A stretch of DNA of 64,000 bases from JALZKA01 sp963786495 (GCA_963786495.1 CAWAZL010000010.1:205841-269840), one strand, 5' to 3'; shown: positions 38,574-46,345, counted from the first letter of the stretch. Notes: generated by a model not told the origin, from the sequence alone. Translations and numbers: made by a program.

Positions 38574-40607
38574 TCAGCGCACGGTAGGGAGCCTGCGCTC
38601 GATGAACGGCCCGAGGGTCTCGGAGAAGGTGGCCGTGATGTGGGCCTCTTCGCGGTAGACGATGACGTTCCCAATCACCCCGCGGCAGATCTCGTCAGGG
38701 CAAACGAGGGGCCGGGTGTCGACCACCGTCACGCCGGGGACGGTCCTTCCGGCAGGCACGTCGAACCTTCGGGCGGTCGGCGAATCCTCGATCTCGAATG
38801 TGCATTCGGAGAGGCTGTCGAGGTGCTCTGAGACGCAGCCGGTTACGTCAGACGGGGCCGTCGGCACGTCTACCAGCATCACGACGCTCGCGCCGGTCGC
38901 CTGAAGGCGTTCCAGGGTCTCGGAGTATGCCTCGATGAGGAGGGGGCGGCTCTCGAGGCGGCTCAGACTGTCCGAGCCGCCGGCCACGTGGTAGAAGTTC
39001 GCGCTGGCCACGATCACGAGGTCGAGACCATCGATCTGCTCAATCCTTTCGAGCGAGTTCTCGCGCCACTCGTCGCACTCGGAATAGGAGCCGTTGAGCA
39101 CTCCGCTCCACACTGAGATGGATGCCGGCGTGCAACTCTGCTTCGTGAGCCCCGTGAGGAGCCAATTTTCGTCCTCGGCGATCTCCTCGATCGCGGGGAA
39201 GAACTGCAAAGCGTGCGAGTCGCCGAAAAGGACGACCTTTTGATCTGAATCGTCGGGGCCGTACGAACACTCGCCCGAATTCAGGGCCGCCTCGTCCACC
39301 AGGCAGCCGTCGTCTGCGAGGCGCCCCTTGTCGGCAGCGACCTCAACCGGGTTCGGCCGGAGGGCGGTGGCCGTCGCCTGAATCGGAGCGTCGCGCTTGA
39401 GGGCCTTGGCCCCGACGGCGTCCTGTACGGATGCCGTGCGGTAATCGGGCTTGGCCGCGGCGACCGCCCCCACCGTCGCGAGGCCGGCGACGGTGCAGGC
39501 CGCGCCGACGCCAATCGCTCGCCACGGGGGCGAAAGCAGGGCGCGTGAGCGATGGATCGGCTGCTCGATCAGGTGGTGGGTGAGAACGGCTGGGATGAAC
39601 GAGGCGAACACGATGGCTGCGCTCTCGGCAAGCGACAGCGGGCCCGTCTCAACGGCGACGAAGATCAGCGCCGGCCAGTGCCACAGATACAGGCAGTAGG
39701 AGATCCGCCCTACGTACTGGATCGGGGCGCCGGTGAGGGGCCGGTATGGCATCTCCGGCCGTCCCGCTCGGATCAGCGCGGCGGCGCCCAAGCAAGGGAG
39801 GAGCGCAGCGACTCCGGGGAACCGCGTGGTCTCATCGAACAGGAGGACGGCGGCTGCGATCGCGGCTAGGCCCGCCGTGCCCAGCGCAAACGCCGGCCTC
39901 GGGCGAAGACTCGAACGGGGCGCGAGCGCGACCAGCCCGCCGAGCCCGAGCTCCCATGCACGCGTGAATGAGGAGAAGTACGCCTCGCCCGGCGAAGCCG
40001 GCTCCCAAAGTGCGCTGTAGAGGAAGGACGCCACCGTGAGCGCGCCGATCGCACCCGCGGCAGCCTTTCTCGACGGAGGCCGCCCGCGACGGCGCCAAAG
40101 CGCGGCGAGGCTCATCAGAAGGAGCGGCCACACGAGGTAGAACTGCTCCTCGACCGCGAGCGACCAGTAGTGCTGGAGCGGGCTCTGATCCGGTGCCGCG
40201 GCGAAGTAATCGGCGGACTGGGCAACGAAGCGCCAGTTCACGTAGTAGAGGGACGATGCGATTGCGTCCCCGTTGACGGCTTCCTGGCGGACGGGGTTGA
40301 AGACAACAGCCGACGTCAACAGGACCGCGACGATCACGAGGGCCGCGGCAGGGAGGAGGCGACGCGCCCGGCGCGCGTAAAAGCCCACTAGGGAGATCGT
40401 GCCCCGGCTGTCCACCTCGCGCACAAGGAGCCCTGTGATCAGAAATCCCGAGATGACGTAGAAGACATCGACGCCCGCAAAGCCACCCTCGGCGAAGCCG
40501 AACTGGGCGTGGCAGAGCAGCACTGCGAGTACGGCTACGGCGCGAAGACCCTCAATGTCCGGGCGAAAGCTCGAGGCGGCCCCGCGCGTGGTCGTTGCGG
40601 TGCCCAT
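38574..40607 (-). CDS. Acyltransferase 3 (OafA/YrhL-like) fused to an SGNH hydrolase-like domain
   Basis: A 677-residue membrane enzyme. Residues ~12-370 are the acyltransferase-3 domain with about ten helices: FRPDIEGLRAVAVLAVLLCHA, GGFAGVDVFYVISGFLITG, PLQHYWSLAVEEQFYLVWP (catalytic His and conserved Glu). Residues ~440-677 are an SGNH domain with VVLFGDSHALQFF (nucleophile Ser block) and a C-terminal Asp/His region ending ITATFSETLGPFIERRL. This fusion O-acetylates cell-surface polysaccharides or peptidoglycan-linked sugars. No glycan operon is adjacent. ATG 40607 is the first start. Confidence 0.9.
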   Translation of the reverse strand: MGTATTTRGAASSFRPDIEGLRAVAVLAVLLCHAQFGFAEGGFAGVDVFYVISGFLITGLLVREVDSRGTISLVGFYARRARRLLPAAALVIVAVLLTSAVVFNPVRQEAVNGDAIASSLYYVNWRFVAQSADYFAAAPDQSPLQHYWSLAVEEQFYLVWPLLLMSLAALWRRRGRPPSRKAAAGAIGALTVASFLYSALWEPASPGEAYFSSFTRAWELGLGGLVALAPRSSLRPRPAFALGTAGLAAIAAAVLLFDETTRFPGVAALLPCLGAAALIRAGRPEMPYRPLTGAPIQYVGRISYCLYLWHWPALIFVAVETGPLSLAESAAIVFASFIPAVLTHHLIEQPIHRSRALLSPPWRAIGVGAACTVAGLATVGAVAAAKPDYRTASVQDAVGAKALKRDAPIQATATALRPNPVEVAADKGRLADDGCLVDEAALNSGECSYGPDDSDQKVVLFGDSHALQFFPAIEEIAEDENWLLTGLTKQSCTPASISVWSGVLNGSYSECDEWRENSLERIEQIDGLDLVIVASANFYHVAGGSDSLSRLESRPLLIEAYSETLERLQATGASVVMLVDVPTAPSDVTGCVSEHLDSLSECTFEIEDSPTARRFDVPAGRTVPGVTVVDTRPLVCPDEICRGVIGNVIVYREEAHITATFSETLGPFIERRLPTVR

Positions 40608-40667
40608 GCCTCGGCCAGATTAGAGGTGCCTAGGCGCGCCGAAGCTGATTCTCGGCAAGCACGCGAA

Positions 40668-40696
40668 GAGGGCCGGCCCCTCGGGGGCCGGCCCTC
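40668..40696. terminator. Strong 13-bp GC hairpin
   Basis: GAGGGCCGGCCCC (40668-40680) pairs perfectly with GGGGCCGGCCCTC (40684-40696) around a TCG loop. It follows the stop of the minus-strand gene at 40728 by 31 bases and lies upstream of the acyltransferase gene, isolating the two transcripts. Confidence 0.75.
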
Positions 40697-40727
40697 GTTC
40701 AGAGCGTGCGTGTCTGCTGCGCGGGCC

Positions 40728-41081
40728 TTAGTTGACCTCGACGACGTTGGACTTGTCGCCCTGGCAGTAGGTGGTGCTCTTGACCTTGGCGAAGTAGTCG
40801 CCGGGGCCCGCGCCGTTGTTGCCGGTGTTCCACTTGCCCTGCGAGTCGGTGGTGTCCATTGCCACGTACTCAGGCAGGCCGCCGACGATCTTGTAGACCT
40901 TGACCTGGCGGTCCTCGAGGCAGTTGACCGTGTCGGGGGACTTCACCTTGCCGTAGAAATCGCCGCCGTTGTTCTTGAGGATCACGGTGGTCTCTGCCTT
41001 GTCCGCGGCGCTGGCGCCGGTGGCGGCAAATCCTGCGGCTGCGGTCACGACTGCGGTTGCGATGATGGCCTTGAGCTTCAT
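40728..41081 (-). CDS. Small secreted protein, paralogue B
   Basis: A 117-residue exported protein: signal peptide of about 25 residues (cleavage in GASAADK), then a beta-rich domain: FYGKVKSPDTVNCLEDRQVK, DTTDSQGKWNTG and YFAKVKSTTYCQGDKSN. The order of Cys, the x-R-x-V-x-V-Y strand and the K-W strand match paralogues at 38138 and 42901. It resembles a single carboxypeptidase-regulatory/CNA-B-like beta unit, but I cannot assign a family. GAGAGAAGA precedes ATG 41081; the 5' leader also has a small hairpin GCCCC-ACC-GGGGC (41099-41111). Confidence 0.7.
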   Translation of the reverse strand: MKLKAIIATAVVTAAAGFAATGASAADKAETTVILKNNGGDFYGKVKSPDTVNCLEDRQVKVYKIVGGLPEYVAMDTTDSQGKWNTGNNGAGPGDYFAKVKSTTYCQGDKSNVVEVN

Positions 41082-41248
41082 GTTCTTCTCTCGTTTCTGC
41101 CCCGGTGGGGCGTTGGTTGCTTGCTGAGAGAAGCTTCGCCCGGATCGGGGCCCGCTACTAGGGGCCCTTGGGCGGAATGAAGCCCACCTGGGGGGTGGTC
41201 GTTTTCATCCCTTGGTTGGGCGGCGGTGGCGATCTGGACGTAAGGGTC

Positions 41249-41644
41249 CTATTTCGACAAGCCAGCGGCTTCGAGCGCTTCCTCACGCGTGTCGCGCTGA
41301 CGGAAGCCGACGATCATCCCGTGCTGCAGGTCGTAAACGCCATAGAAGTCTTCCTGGACCTCGACACCGCTGGTACGTCCGCGACCGCGCCACCGCATGG
41401 CCGTGAAAACGGAATCCCCTGCATCTGCAGCTTCCAGCAACTCAACGGTCGGAGCGTCCCACGGCTCCAGCCAGTTGCGAAAGAACTTCTGGACCCCCGT
41501 GTGGCCGCTGTAAATCCCCGCGACACCGGCAAGGCTGATTGCCGAGGCGTCCCAGACCACGTCCTCGGAGACGATGCCCTTCCAGTCATCCGTCCCCCAA
41601 CGGTCGAATAGCTGCTTCACGATCTCCACGTTCTCCTGCGACAT
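41249..41644 (-). CDS. SnoaL-like protein (MSQENV type)
   Basis: A 131-residue NTF2-fold protein. Starts MSQENVEIVKQLFDRWG, has the central YSGHTGVQKFFRNWLEPW helix and ends EEALEAAGLSK. The MSQENV start and the EALEAAGLS end are shared with the tandem neighbour at 41648, showing recent duplication. Members of this fold are small isomerases, cyclases or ligand binders. Its start lies 3 bases after the stop of the upstream paralogue, so they share a transcript. Confidence 0.8.
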   Translation of the reverse strand: MSQENVEIVKQLFDRWGTDDWKGIVSEDVVWDASAISLAGVAGIYSGHTGVQKFFRNWLEPWDAPTVELLEAADAGDSVFTAMRWRGRGRTSGVEVQEDFYGVYDLQHGMIVGFRQRDTREEALEAAGLSK

Positions 41645-41647
41645 CGC

Positions 41648-42049
41648 CTACTCCGACAGCCCGGCGGCTTCGAGGGCCGGAGCCCGTTCGGTGAAGCCAT
41701 CGATACGCACAAACAGGCCGTCGCGGAATCTGTAGACGTCGATCGCCTGGAATTCGAGCTCGATCCCGTCGCGCCCGCGAACGCTCCAGAGATCGACCGC
41801 GAATACGCAATCCCCTGGCCCCTCGATCGTCTCCTGGACCTCGACGTGTACCGACTCCCAGGCATCGTTGACCGTCGTGATGTACTGGAGCACCTGGTCC
41901 CGACCTCGACACGGCCCTCCGAGGTCCATGCCCACGACGGCCGGTCGAAGCTCCACATCTGGATCCAGGTATTTCGCCGCCTCGTCGACGTTGCCCCGGT
42001 TGTACGCCTCCCTCATGGCAAGCAGTTTGTCCACGTTCTCCTGCGACAC
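41648..42049 (-). CDS. SnoaL-like protein (MSQENV type), tandem paralogue
   Basis: A 133-residue NTF2-fold protein: MSQENVDKLLAMREAYNRGN, GPCRGRDQVLQYITTV and a C-terminus PALEAAGLSE. First gene of a two-gene tandem. GTG 42049 has a GATACT box ending 8 bases upstream on the minus strand, so it may be leaderless. Just upstream (42283-42303 on minus) a detached EALEAAG coding remnant suggests a third copy once existed. Confidence 0.8.
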   Translation of the reverse strand: MSQENVDKLLAMREAYNRGNVDEAAKYLDPDVELRPAVVGMDLGGPCRGRDQVLQYITTVNDAWESVHVEVQETIEGPGDCVFAVDLWSVRGRDGIELEFQAIDVYRFRDGLFVRIDGFTERAPALEAAGLSE

Positions 42050-42084
42050 TGCCGCGCAGTATCTCGCCTCTAGCCGCTTCTGGC

Positions 42085-42130
42085 ATGCCGGAGGAGGGAC
42101 TTGAACCCCCCGACACGCGGATTATGATTC
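42085..42130 (-). repeat. Duplicated 3' half of tRNA-Met (possible attachment-site scar or tRNA pseudogene)
   Basis: 46 bases match 42801-42845 of the intact tRNA-Met in the same orientation, differing by one extra C in the T-stem region. The match covers acceptor 3' strand, T arm, variable region and the anticodon. A further 11-base match to the 5' part of the tRNA (GAGCTACTCCG) occurs at 42269-42279, so the copy looks like a tRNA gene split by about 138 foreign bases. Confidence 0.8.
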
Positions 42131-42346
42131 GGCTCCTGAGGTTGCGGCTGGTTGCGGCTGGCGGTACTAAGCGCACGGGTCGTGCGTTTCCACGCCTGAA
42201 TCGCACGGAGCGAGTTGCGGCTGGTCATGGATGCTGCGTTGCCCACCCGTTGCCCACTCAGGCCGCGCGAGCTACTCCGAGTTCCGGCTGCTTCTAGGGC
42301 CTCAGCCCATCGGAACTGGCCATCGCTTGAGCGGAGCGGCGAGGGA
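42131..42346. other. Gene-free stretch with degraded sequences
   Basis: Between the tRNA fragment and the SnoaL gene at 42359 there is no convincing gene. It contains repeated GTTGCGGCTGG units (around 42143-42165 and again near 42214), the 11-base tRNA 5' remnant (42269-42279), and on the minus strand a codon run EALEAAG (42283-42303) like the tail of the SnoaL paralogues. I read it as debris of duplication or excision. Confidence 0.5.
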
Positions 42347-42352
42347 TAACCT
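42347..42352 (+). promoter_or_regulatory. Leaderless-type -10 box (TAACCT)
   Basis: TAACCT ends 6 bases before GTG 42359. Confidence 0.45.
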
Positions 42353-42358
42353 CGGCAG

Positions 42359-42763
42359 GTGCCGTCGCACCGCTCTCCGACGATTGACCGGCTCAACGCC
42401 GCTTTCAACGCCCGGGACCTCGAGAGCTGGGTGGCTCACGTCACCGAGGACTTCGAAATCGAGTCCCGCTTCACGTCGGTCGCAGGGACGATCTTTCGGG
42501 GCAGCGAAGGTGTGGTCGCGTGGTGGAACGATCTGGCTGATGCATGGGACTGGATGGAGGTGGATTTCACTGACTACGCCGATATCACGGCCGAACGGAC
42601 GGTGATCCTTGGAACGCTCCGGGGGATCGGGCGTGGGAGCGGGCTTCGACTGGATGAGCCCATCGCTCAACGCTGGTACTGGCGCGAAGGGAGGCTGGCG
42701 AAGATCGACTACCTCGACCGCCGCGAAGCCGAGATGGTCATCAGGGGTCAGCTACCGCAATAG
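42359..42763 (+). CDS. SnoaL-like protein inside the tRNA-Met direct repeat
   Basis: A 134-residue NTF2-fold protein: IDRLNAAFNARDLESWVAHV, FRGSEGVVAWWNDLADAW and final RLAKIDYLDRREAEMV. It is more divergent from the two MSQENV proteins than they are from each other. It is the only gene between the two copies of the tRNA-Met 3' half. GTG 42359 follows a leaderless-type box. Function unknown. Confidence 0.72.
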   Translation: MPSHRSPTIDRLNAAFNARDLESWVAHVTEDFEIESRFTSVAGTIFRGSEGVVAWWNDLADAWDWMEVDFTDYADITAERTVILGTLRGIGRGSGLRLDEPIAQRWYWREGRLAKIDYLDRREAEMVIRGQLPQ

Positions 42764-42801
42764 AGAGTGGATTTGAACGTAGAGTCACGGTTCCTTGAGA
42801 A

Positions 42802-42875
42802 TGCCGGAGGAGGGACTTGAACCCCCGACACGCGGATTATGATTCCGCTGCTCTAACCAGCTGAGCTACTCCGGC
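42802..42875 (-). tRNA. tRNA-Met (anticodon CAT)
   Basis: On the minus strand: acceptor GCCGGAG / CTCCGGC with discriminator A (42802), D arm AGCTCAGCTGGTTAGAGC, anticodon arm GCGGA-ATCATAA-TCCGC giving CAT, T arm GGGGG-TTCAAGT-CCCTC. 74 bases, no CCA encoded. I favour elongator Met; an Ile2 (lysidine-modified CAT) identity is not fully excluded. Confidence 0.9.
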
Positions 42876-42900
42876 GGGGCCATCGATCGTAGCTTCAGGC

Positions 42901-43269
42901 TCAGAAGACGACTATCTCCTTGGCGGCTCCGCACTTCGTGCTGCCGGCGGTGGACTTGAGCACCCTCACGTAGAGGTTGTTCGGACCGTCTGCCTTCGTC
43001 AGGACAACACTCCAAGCACCGCGGTTTGAGCTGGTGTCTTCATCGAAAACCTCGAGGACCGAGCCGTCTTTGCCCCTGTCGTAAAGCTCGATCGAGCGCC
43101 CTTTCCGGCACTTCTTAGAAGATTCCACGATTCCGGAGATGACTATCCCGAGATCCGAGCTGCTGGCGTCTACAACCGTGATGGTGGAGTCCTCTGTTCC
43201 GCCGGCGTGCGAGAGCGCAGGTGTCAGCGCAACGGCGAGAACGGCGACGGCGAGAATCGGCTTGCGCAT
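42901..43269 (-). CDS. Small secreted protein, paralogue C
   Basis: A 122-residue exported protein: signal peptide (PILAVAVLAVALTPALSHA, cleavage near residue 22), then ISGIVESSKKCRKGRSIELY, NRGAWSVVLTKADGPNNLYV and KCGAAKEIVVF. Same Cys and strand pattern as the proteins at 38138 and 40728. ATG 43269 has AAAGGACG upstream as ribosome-binding site; the frame beyond it is antisense of the aminopeptidase. Function unknown. Confidence 0.72.
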   Translation of the reverse strand: MRKPILAVAVLAVALTPALSHAGGTEDSTITVVDASSSDLGIVISGIVESSKKCRKGRSIELYDRGKDGSVLEVFDEDTSSNRGAWSVVLTKADGPNNLYVRVLKSTAGSTKCGAAKEIVVF

Positions 43270-43309
43270 GGGAACGTCCTTTCGAGGAGCGGGAGATTTC
43301 GCGGAACCA

Positions 43310-43315
43310 TACGCT
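43310..43315 (+). promoter_or_regulatory. Leaderless-type -10 box (TACGCT)
   Basis: TACGCT ends 6 bases before GTG 43322, the same element as before the oxidase at 6045; the surrounding CATACGC is also shared. Confidence 0.45.
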
Positions 43316-43321
43316 CCACAT

Positions 43322-44272
43322 GTGACAGATATCGATCGAGCGGTGGAGGCAGTCATCAACGACTGCTTGGCGGTCCGTGAGGGCGAGCAGGTCCTAGTTG
43401 TCTGTAACCCCGCGACGCTCGGGCTCGGGGAGCGCTTGCGTGGCGCAGCGGGGCGTGCGGGCGCCGACGCGATGCTCGCGATGATGGCCGAGCGCGCAAC
43501 GCACGGCACCGAGCCGCCGGCGGCCATAGCCGCCGCCATGAAGAAGGCCGACGTCGTCCTTTGCCCGACGATGCAGTCTCTGTCCCACACCGCGGCCCGG
43601 CGCGAGGCCTGTGAGGCCGGTGCCCGCATCGGCACGCTCCCGCACGTCACCGAGGACATCCTGGGCCGCGTGATGCTCGCCGACATGGCCGAGCTCAAGC
43701 GCCGGGGGCAAGCTGTGGCGAAGATCCTCACCGATGCGGACGAGGTCAGGATCACTTGCCCGAACGGAAGCGACCTACGGCTGAGCCTCACCGGGCGGAC
43801 CGCGATCTCGGACGACGGCGACCTGTCGGCGCCAGGCGCGTTCGGGAACCTTCCGTGTGGGGAAGGATTCATCTCGCCGCTTCACAACGCGGGAGAGGGC
43901 ACGCTTGTGGTCGACGGGACGATGGGCTCGCTCGGCATCGGGCCCGAGCCATCGACCCTGACGGTCGAGGGTGGCGCGCTCACAGACGCTTCGGGTGAGA
44001 CCGGCGCGCGCCTCCTCGAGATCCTGCGGGGCGCGGGGGAGGGCGGCACGTATCTGGCCGAGCTGGGGATCGGCACGAACGAGTGCGCGACGCTCACCGG
44101 CAACCTGATCGAGGACGAGAAGATCCTCGGCACGTGCCACGTCGCGTTCGGCGCATCGGCCGGCATCGGCGGCGAGATCCAGGTGCCGATTCACGAGGAC
44201 GTCGTCGTGATGAAACCGACGGTCGAGGCCGATGGGCGGGCGCTGATCTCGGACGGTGAGCTCCAGGTTTGA
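43322..44272 (+). CDS. Aminopeptidase T-like (M29-related) metalloprotein
   Basis: A 316-residue protein. The C-terminal half has the family blocks GIGTNECATLTGNLIEDEK (metal-binding Glu), CHVAFGASAGIGGE and VPIHEDVV (His/Asp). The N-terminal domain with VREGEQVLVVCNPATLGLGE is also typical. Members are metal-dependent aminopeptidases or related dioxygenase-like enzymes; the degree of ligand conservation suggests an active enzyme. GTG 43322 follows a leaderless-type promoter; the frame upstream to 43139 is antisense of the neighbour. The formiminotransferase follows directly. Confidence 0.8.
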   Translation: MTDIDRAVEAVINDCLAVREGEQVLVVCNPATLGLGERLRGAAGRAGADAMLAMMAERATHGTEPPAAIAAAMKKADVVLCPTMQSLSHTAARREACEAGARIGTLPHVTEDILGRVMLADMAELKRRGQAVAKILTDADEVRITCPNGSDLRLSLTGRTAISDDGDLSAPGAFGNLPCGEGFISPLHNAGEGTLVVDGTMGSLGIGPEPSTLTVEGGALTDASGETGARLLEILRGAGEGGTYLAELGIGTNECATLTGNLIEDEKILGTCHVAFGASAGIGGEIQVPIHEDVVVMKPTVEADGRALISDGELQV

Positions 44273-44297
44273 GCGGGGGCGCTGAAGCCGGGGGCTC

Positions 44298-45179
44298 CTG
44301 GCGGTCCCCAACGTCTCGGAGGGACGCGATACGGCGACGATCGAGCGCCTTGAGGCGGCGTTTGCCGCGGAGGCTGTCGTCCTCGACCGTCATTCGGACC
44401 ACATCCACAACCGGTCGGTCTTCAGCCTTGCCCCGCGTGACGGCCGAGCCGCCGATGCGCTCCTTGGCGGAGCCCGCGAGGCGATCGCGGCGATCGACTT
44501 GTCAGCCCACGATGGCGAGCACCCGCGCATCGGCGCGCTCGATGTCGCTCCGGTGATCTATCTCGGCCCCGGCGACCGCGAGGAGGCACGCAGCCAGGCG
44601 CTTGCCGCGGCGGGCGAGATCGCCGAGCTGGGCGTGCCGGTTTTCCTTTACGGAGAGTTGGCATCTGCGCCCGTGCGGCGCGAGCGCGCCTACTTTCGCT
44701 CCGGTGGGCCGTCGGAGCTTTCTGCCCGCATGGAGCGGGGCGAGCTTCTGCCCGACGTGGGCCCCACCGCACCACACCCGACAGCGGGAGCAACGCTTGT
44801 CACAGCACGGCCCCCGCTTGCCGCCTTCAATATGGAGTTCGTGGGAATGACGCTCTCGGACGCGAAGGCGGTGGCAGCCGCGCTTCGCGAGTCGGGGGGC
44901 GGTCGGCCAGGCGTGCGTGCGATCGCGCTGGCATTACTGGACGGCGTCTCCCAGATCTCAACGAACGTGCACGATCCGACCGCGACCCCGCTTGGCGAGG
45001 TGGTCGCCCGCGCGCGCGAGCTGGCCGAGCCCTACGCGGGCGAGATCCGCGCGGCCGAGATCGTCGGACTTGTGCCCAGAGCGGCTCTCGACAGGTTCCC
45101 GGCCGACGTGCCCCTGCCCGGCTTCGACCGGGCCCGCGGCGTGATCGAGGAACGGCTCGCTGAGCTGGCGAGTGATTAG
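44298..45179 (+). CDS. Glutamate formimidoyltransferase (start codon unclear)
   Basis: The protein carries the N-terminal LLAVPNVSEGRD, HSDHIHNRSVFSLA, HDGEHPRIGALDVAPVIYL and the C-terminal GVSQISTNVHDPTATP of FTCD transferase domains. It would move a formimino group from formimino-glutamate to tetrahydrofolate (histidine degradation). The frame is open from 44286, but no ATG, GTG or TTG precedes the conserved VPNVSEGR; CTG 44298 is the best candidate. A GTG at 44256 is in frame but separated by TGA 44283. ATG-like start at 44499 (TTG) would delete the active-site N-terminus. About 293 residues from CTG. Confidence 0.78.
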   Translation: MAVPNVSEGRDTATIERLEAAFAAEAVVLDRHSDHIHNRSVFSLAPRDGRAADALLGGAREAIAAIDLSAHDGEHPRIGALDVAPVIYLGPGDREEARSQALAAAGEIAELGVPVFLYGELASAPVRRERAYFRSGGPSELSARMERGELLPDVGPTAPHPTAGATLVTARPPLAAFNMEFVGMTLSDAKAVAAALRESGGGRPGVRAIALALLDGVSQISTNVHDPTATPLGEVVARARELAEPYAGEIRAAEIVGLVPRAALDRFPADVPLPGFDRARGVIEERLAELASD

Positions 45180-45190
45180 CGCGAAGCCAC

Positions 45191-45196
45191 TAGATT
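45191..45196 (+). promoter_or_regulatory. Leaderless-type -10 box (TAGATT)
   Basis: TAGATT ends 6 bases before GTG 45203. Confidence 0.5.
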
Positions 45197-45202
45197 TGAC
45201 CC

Positions 45203-45592
45203 GTGGCCCAGACCAAGAAAAGGCGTAAGAGAAAGCACAAGGGAACCCAGGGCGGCTCGATCAACAAGCCGTCGAGAAGCCGTCCTCGCAACCGCGACGA
45301 AGCCCGGGCTCAGGCCCGCCGCAACGCTGAGCTCAAGCGCACGGCTGCGCCGACCTGGCAGAGCGCCTTCAACCGCTCGCTGATCATGTCGGCAATCCTG
45401 TTCGTCTTGATGGCGTTCGTCGTCGGCCAGCCGCTCGGCGCATCCGCCGTCCTCTCGGTCTTCATGCTCGGGCTCTACACCCCGGCGGGCTACTACCTCG
45501 AGCGCTTCCTCTACCGCAGGCGCATGGCGAAGGAGCAAGCCGCTCGCCAGGCCGCACGCGCCCAGGCAACCGGCCGCGCTCCGCGGCGTTAG
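45203..45592 (+). CDS. Small basic membrane protein
   Basis: A 129-residue protein: strongly basic N-terminus (TKKRRKRKHKGTQGG, residues 3-17), then two membrane helices (LIMSAILFVLMAFVVG at ~60-76 and AVLSVFMLGLYTPAGYYL at ~81-98) and a basic Arg/Ala tail. Probably faces the cytoplasm with both ends; the basic parts may bind RNA, DNA or acidic lipids. I recognise no family. GTG 45203 follows a leaderless-type box; the MBL hydrolase starts 16 bases downstream. Confidence 0.7.
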   Translation: MAQTKKRRKRKHKGTQGGSINKPSRSRPRNRDEARAQARRNAELKRTAAPTWQSAFNRSLIMSAILFVLMAFVVGQPLGASAVLSVFMLGLYTPAGYYLERFLYRRRMAKEQAARQAARAQATGRAPRR

Positions 45593-45607
45593 AGAGGGGT
45601 TACGCCC

Positions 45608-46252
45608 ATGGATATCCGCATGCTCACGGTCGGGCAGGTGGCCGAGAACACGTACATCTTCCGCCGGGAAGACTCAGACACGGCGCTGATCATTGACCCC
45701 GGTGAAGAGGCCGACCGCATCCTCGCCACCCTCGGGCAACTCGGCATCACGCAGCTCGAGGCGATCCTCCTGACCCACACGCACTTCGACCACATCGGGG
45801 CCGTCGCGCCGGTGGCCAAAGCGACCGGAGCTCCCGTCTACTGCCCGGAGCTCGAGACTTCCGTCCTCGCGGACATCATGAAGTACATCCCGTGGGAGGG
45901 CTTCGGTCCGTATGAGAGCTGGGACGCCGAGGAGACCGTCTCCGGCGGCGAGCGCCTGGAGCTGGCCGGCTTCGACATCGACGTCATCTTCACTCCGGGG
46001 CATAGTCCGGGGCACGTGACGTACTCGATCCCCGACGAGCGGGTGCTGTTCTCGGGCGACGTCCTTTTCCAGGGGTCGGTCGGGCGCACGGACCTGCCGT
46101 TCGGCGACTGGCCGACGCTCCTGGCCTCGATCGGCGACCTTCTGGAGCGCTTTCCCGACGAGACGGGCGTCTACCCGGGACACATGGGCGTGACAACGCT
46201 CGGCGCCGAGCGCGCAACGAACCCGTTCCTCCAAGAACTCGCCAGTACTTAG
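45608..46252 (+). CDS. MBL-fold hydrolase (glyoxalase II-like)
   Basis: A 214-residue metallo-hydrolase. THTHFDHIGA gives the His-x-His-x-Asp-His site; FTPGHSPGHVTYSI, LFSGDVLFQGSVGRTDLP and YPGHMGVTT supply the remaining His and Asp ligands. This compact form (YcbL-like) hydrolyses thioesters such as S-lactoylglutathione or related compounds. GAGAGGGG at about 45592-45599 is a plausible ribosome-binding site for ATG 45608. Confidence 0.9.
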   Translation: MDIRMLTVGQVAENTYIFRREDSDTALIIDPGEEADRILATLGQLGITQLEAILLTHTHFDHIGAVAPVAKATGAPVYCPELETSVLADIMKYIPWEGFGPYESWDAEETVSGGERLELAGFDIDVIFTPGHSPGHVTYSIPDERVLFSGDVLFQGSVGRTDLPFGDWPTLLASIGDLLERFPDETGVYPGHMGVTTLGAERATNPFLQELAST

Positions 46253-46268
46253 TCGCGCTTTCGGCGCA

Positions 46269-46345
46269 CACTGCGCACCACATGCGCGCTGCCATCGGCC
46301 AGCGTGGCGAGGATGCCGGACTCGCAGCCCTCAGCATGCGCAGTG
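46269..46345. promoter_or_regulatory. Spaced inverted repeat around the AbiEi-like gene start
   Basis: CACTGCGCA (46269-46277) and TGCGCAGTG (46337-46345) are perfect complements 59 bases apart, flanking GTG 46304. AbiEi proteins are known to autoregulate by binding inverted repeats at their promoter, so this may be an operator. If the gene starts at 46343, both arms are essentially upstream. Confidence 0.35.

Noticed and set aside
41168..41611. 147-codon plus frame opposite the SnoaL gene at 41249
   Set aside because: Antisense of a clear NTF2-fold protein; no fold of its own.
42085..42279. tRNA-Met with an intron
   Set aside because: The 138-base interruption replaces part of the D arm and anticodon stem instead of splitting after a defined base, the T stem has an extra base, and an intact tRNA lies 0.7 kb away; a damaged copy is more likely.
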